Shown here: positions 37,501-45,928 of the stretch, in pieces
Position numbering within the stretch: the first letter of the stretch is position 1
Layout: each line of letters opens with the position of its first letter
From: an uncultured Clostridium sp.
Lineage (GTDB): Bacteria > Bacillota > Clostridia > Clostridiales > Clostridiaceae
Length of the DNA: 64,000 nt
Reading direction: 5' to 3'
Assembly (NCBI RefSeq): GCF_937920395.1
Contig: NZ_CALEVF010000041.1
Location: 1 to 64,000, forward strand
Notes under the pieces: generated by a model
What the model was told of the DNA's origin: nothing
Seen by the model: the letters and a program-made list of their open reading frames with translations, nothing else
The model's database searches: none
Made by a program: the position numbers and the translations under genes

Positions 37501-37941
37501 TGCCTCATCAACTGTTTCAACTTCTTTTTTATCTCCAGGTATAGTAGGAACTCCTACCGCATTTGCCACAATCTTAGATTTGATTTTATCTCCAAGACTG
37601 TCCATCATTTCTGCAGTCGGTCCAATAAATTCAATACCTGCTTTAGCACATTTTATTGCAAATTCAGGGTTCTCTGATAAAAAACCATACCCTGGATGAA
37701 TAGCATCAACACCTTTTTTAAGCGCAATACTTATTATTTCTTCAATGTTTAAATATGCCTCAACAGGACTTCTGTTTTTCCCAATTAGATATGCTTCATC
37801 TGCCTTAGTTTTAAATAACGAATATTTATCCTCATTAGAGTAAATTGCAACCGTACGAATTCCAAGCTCATTACAAGCTCTAAAAATTCTTATTGCAATT
37901 TCACCTCTATTTGCTACTAGTACTCTTTTAAACTTTCTCAC
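34513..37941 (-). CDS. pyc: Pyruvate carboxylase
   Basis: A full-length 1142-residue single-chain pyruvate carboxylase that makes oxaloacetate from pyruvate and bicarbonate using ATP. Domains in order: biotin carboxylase (1-~450; ANRGEIAIRIFRAC at 10-23, ATP-grasp GGGGRGMRIV near 166), carboxyltransferase (~530-800; LTDTTMRDAQQSLMATRMRT), the conserved carboxylase C-terminal region and a biotin carrier domain (~1070-1142) with the biotinylated Lys1108 in EAMKMET. It is apparently monocistronic. With glutamate synthase elsewhere in the window it links anaplerosis to amino-acid synthesis. Confidence 0.97.
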   Translation of the reverse strand: MRKFKRVLVANRGEIAIRIFRACNELGIRTVAIYSNEDKYSLFKTKADEAYLIGKNRSPVEAYLNIEEIISIALKKGVDAIHPGYGFLSENPEFAIKCAKAGIEFIGPTAEMMDSLGDKIKSKIVANAVGVPTIPGDKKEVETVDEAKKLAEKCGYPVMLKAVAGGGGRGMRIVRDASELETSYISAKSEAKKAFGIDHLYVEKYLEKSKHIEVQVLGDKFGNIVHLHERDCSIQRRHQKVVEYTPAFSISQKKRDEICNDALKIAKSVNYRSAGTLEFLVDTKGNHYFIEMNPRIQVEHTVTEMVTGIDIVQSQILIAEDYALNSEKIGINSQEDVKVNGYSIQCRITTEDPSNNFAPDTGKIEEYRTGSGFGIRLDGGNGFAGAIISPYYDSLLVKNISWSRTFKDAIKKSIRAVEETRITGVKTNIGFLINVLNHPTFLKGECNTNFIEENPELISITPQADEESRVLKFIGEKMVNENNGIKKLYDVPVVPKIILPNELSGTKQILDLQGTQGLLKWIKGQNKLLLTDTTMRDAQQSLMATRMRTKDMLKIATATSVYGTDLFSLEMWGGATFDVAYRYLNESPWERLIQLRKKIPNVLFQMLIRGANAVGYKNYPDNIVREFIKESATSGVDVFRIFDSLNWLKGMETSIDEVIKSGKVAEACICYTGDILNDKKNKYNLDYYIKIAKEIEKTGAHILGIKDMSALLKPHAAYKLINALKQEVGMPIHLHTHDTTGNGVATVLMAAQAGVDIVDTAFNSMSGLTSQPALNSVVAALKNTDRDTGIDLKGIQGISDYWDAVRPVYDQFKSDLNSGSAEIYRYEIPGGQYSNLKPQVESFGLGHKFNEIKETYKVVNDMVGDIVKVTPSSKMVGDFAIFMVQNDLTPENIYEKAIKMSFPDSVVSYFKGMMGQPMGGFPEKLQKLVLKGENPITCRPGELLPAEDFDMVEKHLIEKFSITPTKKDILSYSLYPDVFDNYLKYIHEYGDLSRIGSDIFFHGLNEGETCEAEIADGKTHMIKLLHISKLDLEGNKVLVFEVDGNRREIKIKDKNNKAVLNYQVSQMADPSNSLEVGSPIPGTVISILVAEGDLVTENQQLMVVEAMKMETRVIASKAGTVELINVKEGQQVKAGELLINLK

Positions 37942-38106
37942 TTCATTACCCCCTATATAACCTTTTGTCCATTTTATTATTCATTAATCATTATTAACTA
38001 GAATACATGATTTTTAACAAAATTGCAATAAAATAAGACTGACATTGCAATAAACTCATAATATCATCCACTAAATTGAAAAATTGGGATAACTTCTTTT
38101 ATGTGT

Positions 38107-38223
38107 TTATACTTTGCCTAAATTCAGTACATTCTCAATAGATTTTAGAATTACTTTACTACTATTTGTTGCACCTGTTATGGTATCCACTTGCAAACTT
38201 TGAGTCTTAAGCACTTTAGAATT
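38107..38223 (-). pseudogene. FMN-binding domain protein, C-terminal remnant
   Basis: Thirty-eight codons, opened and closed by in-frame stops, encode NSKVLKTQSLQVDTITGAT followed by NSSKVILKSIENVL. The DTITGATNSSK segment matches the C-terminal TGAT-S motif of FMN-binding (RnfG/NosR-type) domains, where Thr is covalently flavinylated in some members. No start codon, ribosome binding site or upstream domain is present, so it is the 3' end of a lost gene. It lies between pyc and the threonine aldolase gene, on the same strand. Confidence 0.75.
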
Positions 38224-38241
38224 TTACTATATTTACAGAAA

Positions 38242-38285
38242 AATAAACCTTAAAGGGGTACCCATGTACCTGTCTAAGGTTTATT
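38242..38285 (-). terminator. Terminator after the threonine aldolase gene
   Basis: AATAAACCTTA and TAAGGTTTATT form an 11-bp stem whose loop contains a further GGTAC/GTACC pairing. A T-run (TTTTTCTG) follows on the minus strand, 38 bases after the stop. Confidence 0.75.
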
Positions 38286-38323
38286 CTATAAATTAAAATA
38301 CATAGAAATAAAGTGTGATATAT

Positions 38324-39364
38324 TTACATAAAATTGCTTTTACTAATTAAACTTAAATCTTCAATAAACGAGTTAACTGCCTCTTCTTTTGTGGCCCATG
38401 ACGTTACAAGGCGAATAGCAGAATTGTTCTCATCGATTTTTTGCCATACAAGAAACGAATACTTATCTTGAAGCTTATCAATTGTTTTATTAGGCATTAT
38501 TGGAAAAATCTGATTTGTGGATGAATTTATTAAAAATTCATATCCGCCCTTTTTAATTCCTATTTTTAATGTTTCAGCCATGAAATTAGCATGTTTAGCT
38601 AGTTCAAAGTAAATATCATTTTTAAACAACTCCAAAAACTGTATACCGATTAACCTACCTTTTGCAAGTAATCCACCCTTTTGTTTAATATGATATCTAA
38701 AGTCTTCCTTAAGTGATTGTTTGCAAATCACAAAGGCTTCACCAATTAATGCTCCATTTTTTGTTCCACCTATATAAAAAGCGTCAGTAAGCTTTGGTAA
38801 ATCTGAAATTTTAATGTCATTTTCTTTTGAACATAATGCAGATCCTAGCCTTGCTCCATCTACATATAATATTATATTATGTTTAGTGCAGAATTCGTAT
38901 AAATTCTTTAACTCTTGTTTCTTATATATAGTACCTATTTCGGTTGGATTTGATATATAAACCATTTTAGGCTTTACCATATGTTCGTCAGTATGCTCAT
39001 CTAATGCCATCTTTATATGAATTGGTTTAAGTTTCCCATCATCTACTTTTATAGAAATAACCTTATGACCAGTTGCCTCTATTGCTCCAGTTTCATGAAC
39101 TAATACATGTCCAGTATTAGCTGAAATAACAGCTTCATGAGGTCTTAAAAAGGCAGAAATAGCTGTAAGATTAGTTTGAGTTCCACCACAAAGCATATGG
39201 ATATCAACATCATTTGATTGTAACTTTTCCTTTAATAAATTGATAGCGTCAAGTGTATATTTATCTTCTCCATAGCCATCTTCTTGCTCCATATTTGATT
39301 CAATTAAAGCCCTCAATATATTTGGATGAGCTCCTTCACTATAATCATTTTTAAAACTATACAT
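38324..39364 (-). CDS. Low-specificity threonine aldolase-like PLP enzyme
   Basis: A 346-residue fold-type-I PLP enzyme of the beta-eliminating lyase/threonine aldolase family, expected to split L-threonine or allo-threonine into glycine and acetaldehyde. Landmarks are SFKNDYSEGAHPNIL at the start, CGGTQTNLTAISAFL near residue 59, HVLVHETGAIEATGHK near 87, LYVDGARLGSAL near 168 and the PLP lysine in FYIGGTKNGAL near 196. An ATG six codons earlier lacks a ribosome binding site, whereas AAAGGGG fits the ATG at 39364. It is probably cotranscribed with the upstream ABC-class ATPase (40-base gap). Confidence 0.88.
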   Translation of the reverse strand: MYSFKNDYSEGAHPNILRALIESNMEQEDGYGEDKYTLDAINLLKEKLQSNDVDIHMLCGGTQTNLTAISAFLRPHEAVISANTGHVLVHETGAIEATGHKVISIKVDDGKLKPIHIKMALDEHTDEHMVKPKMVYISNPTEIGTIYKKQELKNLYEFCTKHNIILYVDGARLGSALCSKENDIKISDLPKLTDAFYIGGTKNGALIGEAFVICKQSLKEDFRYHIKQKGGLLAKGRLIGIQFLELFKNDIYFELAKHANFMAETLKIGIKKGGYEFLINSSTNQIFPIMPNKTIDKLQDKYSFLVWQKIDENNSAIRLVTSWATKEEAVNSFIEDLSLISKSNFM

Positions 39365-39404
39365 TTGTTTTTCCCCTTTCATTAAAGCGTTTTATTTTAA
39401 CTCT

Positions 39405-41105
39405 TTATACTTTAAGCTTTCTATATCTATTATAGGTCGCCATTATTTCTTGCTTTCTAGGCATTGCTAAACTACCGCTTCCACCTTTTAATCTATCCAT
39501 GGATATTAACCCATTTCTATCTATTTGGCAAATTATATTATCAACCATTTCACCAAAATTTAATTCCTTACTCATAAGACTTAGTTCTGCCCATTTCATA
39601 ATACTTCCAATAGCATTTATTTGCTCACTGTCAACTATTTGTTCCACAGCTCTTAATTCTATATCCTCGTGATTTATACTTAAAACATTTAACCCTATTG
39701 TTTTCATCTTAATACCTTTATCTCCTTGTGCTATAGTTCCAGCTTTGATTACTCTATTAAAAACAATATTTGTTTTTAAATCCCTATCAATAATTCTTTG
39801 AATTATATTACCACGACTTAACTTTTTAGCCTCTACAGTAACATTCTTTGCTTCATAGTTGTCCAATTGAATTACGCTATCTGCTACATCAAAAAACTCA
39901 CCTGAGCTTCCTACTACCATTATCGTTGAAATACCATTTTGTTTATACAACGGTCGCACTATTTCTATAAATGGTGTAATTGGCTCTTTTTCTTTTGAAA
40001 CTAATTTTTGCATTAAATCATCTCTCATCATAAAATTGGTGGCTGAGGTATCCTCATCTATTAGTAGTACCTTTGCTCCACTTTCTATTCCCTCTATTAT
40101 ATTCGCCGCTTCTGATGTACTTCCACTTGCATTTTCAGTAGAAAATTCTATAGTATCTTTACCGTTTGGTAGTTTACTAATAAATAGAGATATATTTGTT
40201 TTAGTTATACAACGGCTATCTTCAGCTCTTATCTTTAAAGCTGATTCATCGGTTATAACAAATTCCCTACCATCACCTTCAATATGGTTATAAACTCCAA
40301 GTTCTAAAGCTTTTAATAATGTAGATTTACCATGATATCCTCCACCTACTATCAGTGTAATACCGTTTTTAATTCCCATGCCACGAATTCTGCCATGACT
40401 TTTTGTATTAAATTCTACTTCTAGATCTCTTGGCGATGTAAATTCTATACCACCTTTAAGTGCTTTTGTAGACACTCCACTCTCTCTAGGCAATATCGAT
40501 CCATTAGCTACGAATGCAACTAGCCCTCTAGTTGTGAGTGACCTTCTTATGTATTCTTGATCCTCTACAAGGGTTACTCTACTTATTAATCTTTTACTAT
40601 CCATATTTTTATATATTAAAGTTTTTTCAACAATGTTTGGTATAATATTATATAGAATTTTCTCAAGTTCTCGAGCTAGTACACTTCGCCCTCTTGCTGG
40701 AAATCCAACATAAAATCTAGCTTCTATTTTATCCTGCTCTATAATTATTGAAGTTCTATCTAATATTTCCTGTGGACATTTACTTATTTCTATTAATCCA
40801 CTCTTCCCAGACCCAAAAACCTTCTGCGAATATTTGTTTATATTATAATGAAATTCTCTTGTTAAAAAATCGGCTACTGCAATGTTTTTAATTTTATTAT
40901 CAAAAATTTCTTTTGGAAACTTAGAACTATTCTGATCTACTACTATTCTAATCCTTGATGGTGATGCAAAGGGATCACCTTGAACATGATCTATGCAAAG
41001 CACAAAACTTCCAAAATCATACTCTCCCTCTAAATCTTTATACATCCTATAGCTTTTCCCATCAATTTTCTCTATTTGCATTTTTAATGTTTCCGAATTT
41101 TTCAT
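39405..41105 (-). CDS. ABC-class ATPase domain protein (COG3044-like)
   Basis: A 566-residue protein of the predicted ABC-class ATPase family (COG3044). It has no membrane segments. The nucleotide-binding core has Walker A GGGYHGKSTLL (near residue 253), a signature-like ASGSTSEAANIIEGIE (near 328) and Walker B KVLLIDEDTSATNFMMRD (near 346). The N-terminal ~220 residues begin with the family's block DGKSYRMYKDLEGEYDF. Related proteins occur in bacteria and trypanosomes (MRB1590) and have been linked to nucleic-acid binding; the bacterial role is unknown. It precedes the threonine aldolase gene. Confidence 0.85.
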   Translation of the reverse strand: MKNSETLKMQIEKIDGKSYRMYKDLEGEYDFGSFVLCIDHVQGDPFASPSRIRIVVDQNSSKFPKEIFDNKIKNIAVADFLTREFHYNINKYSQKVFGSGKSGLIEISKCPQEILDRTSIIIEQDKIEARFYVGFPARGRSVLARELEKILYNIIPNIVEKTLIYKNMDSKRLISRVTLVEDQEYIRRSLTTRGLVAFVANGSILPRESGVSTKALKGGIEFTSPRDLEVEFNTKSHGRIRGMGIKNGITLIVGGGYHGKSTLLKALELGVYNHIEGDGREFVITDESALKIRAEDSRCITKTNISLFISKLPNGKDTIEFSTENASGSTSEAANIIEGIESGAKVLLIDEDTSATNFMMRDDLMQKLVSKEKEPITPFIEIVRPLYKQNGISTIMVVGSSGEFFDVADSVIQLDNYEAKNVTVEAKKLSRGNIIQRIIDRDLKTNIVFNRVIKAGTIAQGDKGIKMKTIGLNVLSINHEDIELRAVEQIVDSEQINAIGSIMKWAELSLMSKELNFGEMVDNIICQIDRNGLISMDRLKGGSGSLAMPRKQEIMATYNRYRKLKV

Positions 41106-41230
41106 ATAACTCCCCTTTTATTTTATATAAAGTCATGTTTTGAATTTAAAAAAATAACTCTATTTATTGTATCAAAAGCATCTTAATTTTGCAAAATCAA
41201 TTAGCTCATAAAACTTTAAAAGATAGAAAC

Positions 41231-41257
41231 AATCCCATTAGAGCAATTAATGGGATT
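41231..41257 (-). terminator. Second terminator after the sulfate operon
   Basis: AATCCCATTA and TAATGGGATT form a perfect 10-bp stem with a 7-base loop. It follows the hairpin at 41272-41308 in the direction of transcription from cysN. Confidence 0.65.
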
Positions 41258-41271
41258 AGCTTCAACAAAAA

Positions 41272-41308
41272 AACCAATCAAGGTGATTTCTGCTCATCTC
41301 GATTGGTT
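41272..41308 (-). terminator. First terminator after the sulfate operon
   Basis: AACCAATCAAGGTGA pairs with TCATCTCGATTGGTT, two mismatches, 7-base loop. A T-rich run (TTTTTTTG on the minus strand) follows. It lies 38 bases beyond the cysN stop. Confidence 0.8.
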
Positions 41309-41346
41309 CTTCCAATTTTTTCATTCAATCATGATCTCATATTTAC

Positions 41347-43056
41347 TTAAATTGAATATTCTAATGTTTCATCTACACTATCACTAAATCTTATAGTTCT
41401 ATATTTAGTAAACTCTAACCACTTGTTTGCAAACTTCTCATTCATAACTTTTTTATATTCATTCTTATATGCTACTAAATCCTTATTCGATGTTAGTTTA
41501 ACACCAAATCCTTTTTCATTTATAATAACTATAGATTCATATGTGTAGTTTTCTACTGATATAATATCTATTAACTTACCATTTCTTATTTTAGAAGCAA
41601 GACCTGCATTTAATGCTATTACATCAAAATCTTTTGTATATTCATAACTTGATCCAAGGAAAGGTACATTATCCCCAATTTTATATTGGGTAGCCTTTAT
41701 CAATTCCTTTTTAATTGCTAATGCTTTAATATCAAAATAATATTCATCAAAACAATTGATAGTAAATTTAAGCTTATCTTTACTAAAGGTAGTTTCTATA
41801 GCTCCTATAGACTCAGCCACCCCTGAAATAATTCCACCGCCGCATACATCATAACCATCTACTATTACAAATCTACCAGTATTTTGGTTATCTGCAAATT
41901 TATCAAAACATATTTTTTCCTTTGTCCTTATAGTAACTTCAGCTACATCATTAGTTTTGGCCTCAGTTGCATCAACATATGTTCCTATAGTACTTGCATC
42001 TATTACTTTATTAAAAGCTACAATTTCACATTCAACTTCTTGGGTTACAAGTTTTATCTTATATTTTTTGCCTTTTACTAAACTTTTTTTTCCCATCCAA
42101 AATATATTAGTTGTAAATACATCAGCAATAATAGGAGCGTTATTAATGTGCGAAATTATTTCTCCTCTTTTATTGAAAAACTCATCTTCAAGAGTAATTC
42201 CCACTGACATTCCTGCACTTACTCTACTTACCCTATCTTTTTCTACAAATGCTTCTATACTTTTAACTTTTGTAGTTCTATTTGATGGTGAAATAAGAAT
42301 TTCATCACCAACCTTAAGCGTACCCGCTTCTATTCTTCCTGCAATTATACGTCTGTTATCAAATTTATATACATCTTGAATTGGAAATCTTAACGGCTTT
42401 GCTTCTAATCCCTCTTCTTGAGTAAATAAATCTAATGATTCAAGTACGGTTTCTCCGGTGTACCAAGATAATTTATCTGATTTTGAAGTTAAGTTTTCAC
42501 CATAAAATGCTGAAATAGGAATATAGCTCATTGGATGTACATTTAACTTTTTTAGGAAAGCATTCATTTCATTTTTTATAACATTAAATTTTTCCTGGCT
42601 GTAATCTATAAGATCCATTTTATTAACTACAACACACACCTGCTTTATACCAAGTAGTGATAATATATAACCATGTCTTTTAGATTGTTCTTGTATTCCC
42701 TCTTTAGCATCTATTATAAGTAGTGCAGCTTCAGCACTAGCTGCTCCTGTAATCATATTTTTAAGAAATTCTATATGTCCTGGTGCATCTATAATTACAT
42801 AATCCCTTTTGTCCGTATGAAATTGAAGTGAAGTTGTATCTATTGTTATACCTTGTTTTTGTTCCTCTTCAAAAGCATCTAATAGGTAAGCATATTCAAA
42901 AGGTTTACCGGTTTCTTTAGCAATTCTTTTAACTTTTTCAATTGCACCTTCTGGTAATGATTTTGTATCATACAATAATCTTCCAATTACTGTAGACTTA
43001 CCGTGATCTACGTGTCCTACTGCAACTATTCTTAATTGTTCTCTTGTATTTTCCAT
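41347..43056 (-). CDS. cysN: Sulfate adenylyltransferase, large GTPase subunit, with C-terminal extension
   Basis: A 569-residue regulatory GTPase subunit of ATP sulfurylase. GTPase motifs are G1 GHVDHGKS (residues 14-21), G3 DAPGH (90-94) and G4 NKMD (145-148), followed by EF-Tu-like beta-barrel domains ending in [17 protein letters not shown] near residue 410. Typical stand-alone CysN proteins are around 450-480 residues. Here about 150 more residues follow that have no Walker A, so this is not the CysNC kinase fusion; a separate cysC is in the operon. With CysD it drives APS formation from sulfate and ATP. Last gene of the operon, followed by two terminators. Confidence 0.94.
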   Translation of the reverse strand: MENTREQLRIVAVGHVDHGKSTVIGRLLYDTKSLPEGAIEKVKRIAKETGKPFEYAYLLDAFEEEQKQGITIDTTSLQFHTDKRDYVIIDAPGHIEFLKNMITGAASAEAALLIIDAKEGIQEQSKRHGYILSLLGIKQVCVVVNKMDLIDYSQEKFNVIKNEMNAFLKKLNVHPMSYIPISAFYGENLTSKSDKLSWYTGETVLESLDLFTQEEGLEAKPLRFPIQDVYKFDNRRIIAGRIEAGTLKVGDEILISPSNRTTKVKSIEAFVEKDRVSRVSAGMSVGITLEDEFFNKRGEIISHINNAPIIADVFTTNIFWMGKKSLVKGKKYKIKLVTQEVECEIVAFNKVIDASTIGTYVDATEAKTNDVAEVTIRTKEKICFDKFADNQNTGRFVIVDGYDVCGGGIISGVAESIGAIETTFSKDKLKFTINCFDEYYFDIKALAIKKELIKATQYKIGDNVPFLGSSYEYTKDFDVIALNAGLASKIRNGKLIDIISVENYTYESIVIINEKGFGVKLTSNKDLVAYKNEYKKVMNEKFANKWLEFTKYRTIRFSDSVDETLEYSI

Positions 43057-43074
43057 TAGTAATAAACCCCTCCC

Positions 43075-43875
43075 TTACATGTAACCATCTTTACGAAGTT
43101 TTTGCATAGCATAAGCATCCTCTTGATCTTGAGCCCTGCCTGCTCTTTCTCCTGTTGTAGTAACCTTTAGCTCTTCAATTATCTGATCAATTGTTGTTGC
43201 ATTAGACTTTATCTTGCCTGTACACTCAGCACATCCAAGGCTTCTATATCTCTCACCGTTTTTTGCAAAATACAAATCTATAAGCGGTATTTTTTCTCTT
43301 TGTATATATGACCATATATCAATTTCATTCCAATGAAGTATAGGATGAACCCTTATATGATTTCCTTTTGGAAAATCAGTTTTAAATTGATCCCAAAGTT
43401 CTGGAGCTTGATTAGTGTAGTCCCATTCGGAATCCTTATTTCTTTCACTAAATACTCGTTCCTTAGACCTAGAACCTTCCTCGTCACTTCTAATTCCAAG
43501 AATCAATCCATCAAATTCATATTTAGTAACCACTTGTTGAAGGCCATCTGTTTTTAGTGCCTTGCAACAAACTAGTCTTCCTTTATCTGGTCCCATACCT
43601 GCGTCGATTGCCTCTTGATTTGTATGCACTATAAGGTCGATATTAAACTCTTTAGCAATTTTATCTCTGTATTCGATCATGGCAGGAATTTTATGTTTTG
43701 TGTCTACATGAATAAATGGAAAAGGAGAATGTCCGAAAAATGCCTTCTTCGATAACCACAATAATACTGTTGAATCCTTACCTATTGACCATAACATTCC
43801 AAGTTTACCTAATTTCTTATAAGATTCTCTTAATATGAAAATACTTTCTGCTTCTAATTCATCTAAATGATCCAT
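43075..43875 (-). CDS. cysD: Sulfate adenylyltransferase, catalytic subunit
   Basis: A 266-residue PP-loop ATP sulfurylase subunit that makes adenylylsulfate (APS). The nucleotide loop is SIGKDSTVLLWL (residues 31-42). Also typical are FIHVDTKHKIPAMIEYRD near 55, LVCCKALKT near 103, ILGIRSDEEGSRSKERVFSER near 127 and the C-terminal YRSLGCAECTG. It lies 18 bases upstream of cysN and 12 bases downstream of the ferredoxin-like gene, all tightly spaced in one operon. Confidence 0.95.
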   Translation of the reverse strand: MDHLDELEAESIFILRESYKKLGKLGMLWSIGKDSTVLLWLSKKAFFGHSPFPFIHVDTKHKIPAMIEYRDKIAKEFNIDLIVHTNQEAIDAGMGPDKGRLVCCKALKTDGLQQVVTKYEFDGLILGIRSDEEGSRSKERVFSERNKDSEWDYTNQAPELWDQFKTDFPKGNHIRVHPILHWNEIDIWSYIQREKIPLIDLYFAKNGERYRSLGCAECTGKIKSNATTIDQIIEELKVTTTGERAGRAQDQEDAYAMQKLRKDGYM

Positions 43876-43887
43876 AATTTAACCTCC

Positions 43888-44211
43888 CTAATATTTATTA
43901 CCTTCAGTTTCATTTGTTGTAATGATTATCTCGACCTTATTTGGCTTAAAGATGTGCCAATGAAGAAGATTTTTTTCTTTTTTAGTATTTAAGTAAGTTC
44001 CTTTGCCACCAATATCGACGCCCAGATAATAATTTATAGCCTGGACTGGACATTCTTTAAGACAGGCAGTACAACCCCAACACTCATCAGGGTATTTAAT
44101 AAAAGCCTTCTCTTCATCATTTTTAAATATAAGATTTCCAGGGCAAGTATTAAGACATTTACCACAACCCACGCATTTTTGTAAATCTATTTTAATGCTC
44201 ATAAACTTCAT
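43888..44211 (-). CDS. aprB: Apr-type adenylylsulfate reductase, iron-sulfur beta subunit
   Basis: A 107-residue protein with two [4Fe-4S] cluster motifs: CVGCGKCLNTCPG (residues 13-25) and CWGCTACLKECPV (44-56), similar to the beta subunit of AprBA. Dissimilatory AprB is longer, with a C-terminal tail wrapped round AprA; here little follows the second cluster. It overlaps the aprA gene by 20 bases. An internal ATG at 44202 is an alternative start. It would pass electrons to the FAD of the alpha subunit for APS reduction to sulfite. Confidence 0.85.
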   Translation of the reverse strand: MKFMSIKIDLQKCVGCGKCLNTCPGNLIFKNDEEKAFIKYPDECWGCTACLKECPVQAINYYLGVDIGGKGTYLNTKKEKNLLHWHIFKPNKVEIIITTNETEGNKY

Positions 44212-45871
44212 CTCGCTTTACTAAGTTTCTAAAGACAACCTGAACCGTGCCTTCCTTATATATAGTATTTACATACTTAAGCAAGTTTTCGTCTTTTTCC
44301 TTGAAATCTGCATTTTCACCATAACATTTCCAGCGAGTTTCTTTCCTTGCTAAAAGGTGAACTATTAAAACTTTACAGACATATAGTCTATCAATAACTT
44401 CGTATATTTGAAGTAGTTCTCGCATATCTTTAGCACTTAAATTATTTGAAAGAACTAAAAGTTCTTCTATTTTTTTGCTAGCAATTTGTAACTTAGAAGA
44501 ATTAAAAACATAATTCTTAGATATACCACCTGCATATTCATCCATTACCTTTTGCATAGCCTCTTCAATACCATTTATAGAAAATAAGCTATCCTTATTA
44601 GAAAGAAAAGTTTCTAATAATTTTATTTTAGATGAAATTTTTTCATCATCAATTTTCTTATTTTTCTTGTTTTCTATAAATTCAATTGCCGCACAAGCTG
44701 CAATTTCACCTTCTACGAAACAACCAGTCACATATTTTTTAGGACTTCCTCCAGCAACGTCTCCCGCTGCATATAAGCCGGAAATAGTTGAAGCTCTTTT
44801 TGTATCCACCCAATATCCACTAGCTGCATGTCCACCAACTATATAAGGTTCTGTACCTTCTATCTCAAGGTTCTCCATGCTTGGTCCAATACCATCTTCA
44901 ATCCACTTCAAAGTCTGAGCTGGTGCCATATTAAGATACGCCTTATAAAGTTCTTCCTCAGTTTCATCTGAAATGCCTTTTGTTTTCAAATAACAAGGTC
45001 CATGGCCTTTACTATTCTCTTCTACAGTTGCAAATAATCTTATAGCCGTTAATTGTTTTCCATAATTTTTTACATATTCATCTCCACTAGCATTAACTTG
45101 CCTTGCACCAATACCTTGAGCCACTGTACCTGTTGGTGCTATAGTATCTTTACACCTTAAAGCAATAAATCTCATTTCAAAAGAGGTCATTTCAGCTCCG
45201 GCTCTTATACCCATAGCATAACCCGCCCCAGTATTAAAAGGCGAATACCACATCTTATGTTTAGAAAAGCCAGGATTATTGGGTTTATATAGACCAGACG
45301 CTCCTCCGGTAGTACAAATTACAGCTTTCGAATAAATCACATAAAATATGTTTTCTTGTATATGAAAACCATAAGCACCAATAACCACATCATCTTTAAC
45401 AATGTAATCTATTATATTTACATTGTTTAAAACATTTACATTTTGCTTTAAATTGACCTCATTTGCAAGAAGTGGCTTTATGTTTTCTCCGTTAATTTTA
45501 ATACTTCGTTTGCCTCGAGTCACATATTCACCCTCTGAATCTTTTAAAATAGTAAGTCCTATACTCTCCATGTGTTTTGTAACCTTAGTTAGATTCTTAG
45601 CTATGGAATATACTAAATCTTCTCTTATTATACCCTCAGCTTCATTTTTAACATAATCTACAAATTCTTCTGGGGTATGACCTTTATTAATGTAGGCATT
45701 TATTGCATTTACTCCTGCAGCTAAACACCCACTTCTTCTAATATTAGCCTTGTCTGCTACAATAATATTAATATCTTCCTTCTTACTTAATGTTAATGCT
45801 GCATAACATCCAGCGGTGCCTCCACCAACTACTAATACATCTGTTTCTAATATTTTTGTTTTAAGCCTCAT
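44192..45871 (-). CDS. aprA: Apr-type adenylylsulfate reductase, flavoprotein alpha subunit
   Basis: A 559-residue flavoprotein of the fumarate reductase superfamily matching AprA. The FAD-binding motif is VLVVGGGTAGCYAAL (residues 12-26). Further AprA-like blocks are RRSGCLAAGVNAINAYINKG near 45, ICTTGGASGLYKPN near 185, KGHGPCYLKTKGI near 287, AYLNMAPAQTLKWIEDG near 309 and a GGHAASGYWVD/GLYAAGDVAGGSPKK segment near 340-370. Within a sulfate-uptake operon it should reduce APS to sulfite and AMP; no CysH-type reductase was seen. It is shorter than dissimilatory AprA (around 620-660). Confidence 0.88.
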   Translation of the reverse strand: MRLKTKILETDVLVVGGGTAGCYAALTLSKKEDINIIVADKANIRRSGCLAAGVNAINAYINKGHTPEEFVDYVKNEAEGIIREDLVYSIAKNLTKVTKHMESIGLTILKDSEGEYVTRGKRSIKINGENIKPLLANEVNLKQNVNVLNNVNIIDYIVKDDVVIGAYGFHIQENIFYVIYSKAVICTTGGASGLYKPNNPGFSKHKMWYSPFNTGAGYAMGIRAGAEMTSFEMRFIALRCKDTIAPTGTVAQGIGARQVNASGDEYVKNYGKQLTAIRLFATVEENSKGHGPCYLKTKGISDETEEELYKAYLNMAPAQTLKWIEDGIGPSMENLEIEGTEPYIVGGHAASGYWVDTKRASTISGLYAAGDVAGGSPKKYVTGCFVEGEIAACAAIEFIENKKNKKIDDEKISSKIKLLETFLSNKDSLFSINGIEEAMQKVMDEYAGGISKNYVFNSSKLQIASKKIEELLVLSNNLSAKDMRELLQIYEVIDRLYVCKVLIVHLLARKETRWKCYGENADFKEKDENLLKYVNTIYKEGTVQVVFRNLVKRDEVYEH

Positions 45872-45928
45872 TATATCCTCCTATCTAAGATATCTAAAAT
45901 AAAACAGCTATAAATATATTATTCTATT

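Larger units (their letters stand above)
37942..38323. other. 382-base gap: pyc promoter side, gene remnant and terminator
   Basis: This gap contains the FMN-binding-domain remnant (38107-38223) and the terminator of the threonine aldolase gene (38242-38285). The remainder is AT-rich leader of pyc in which no clear promoter or riboswitch was recognised. Confidence 0.6.

Noticed and set aside
41957..42379. 140-codon plus-strand frame inside cysN
   Set aside because: It is fully antisense to the well-supported cysN coding sequence and lacks translation signals.
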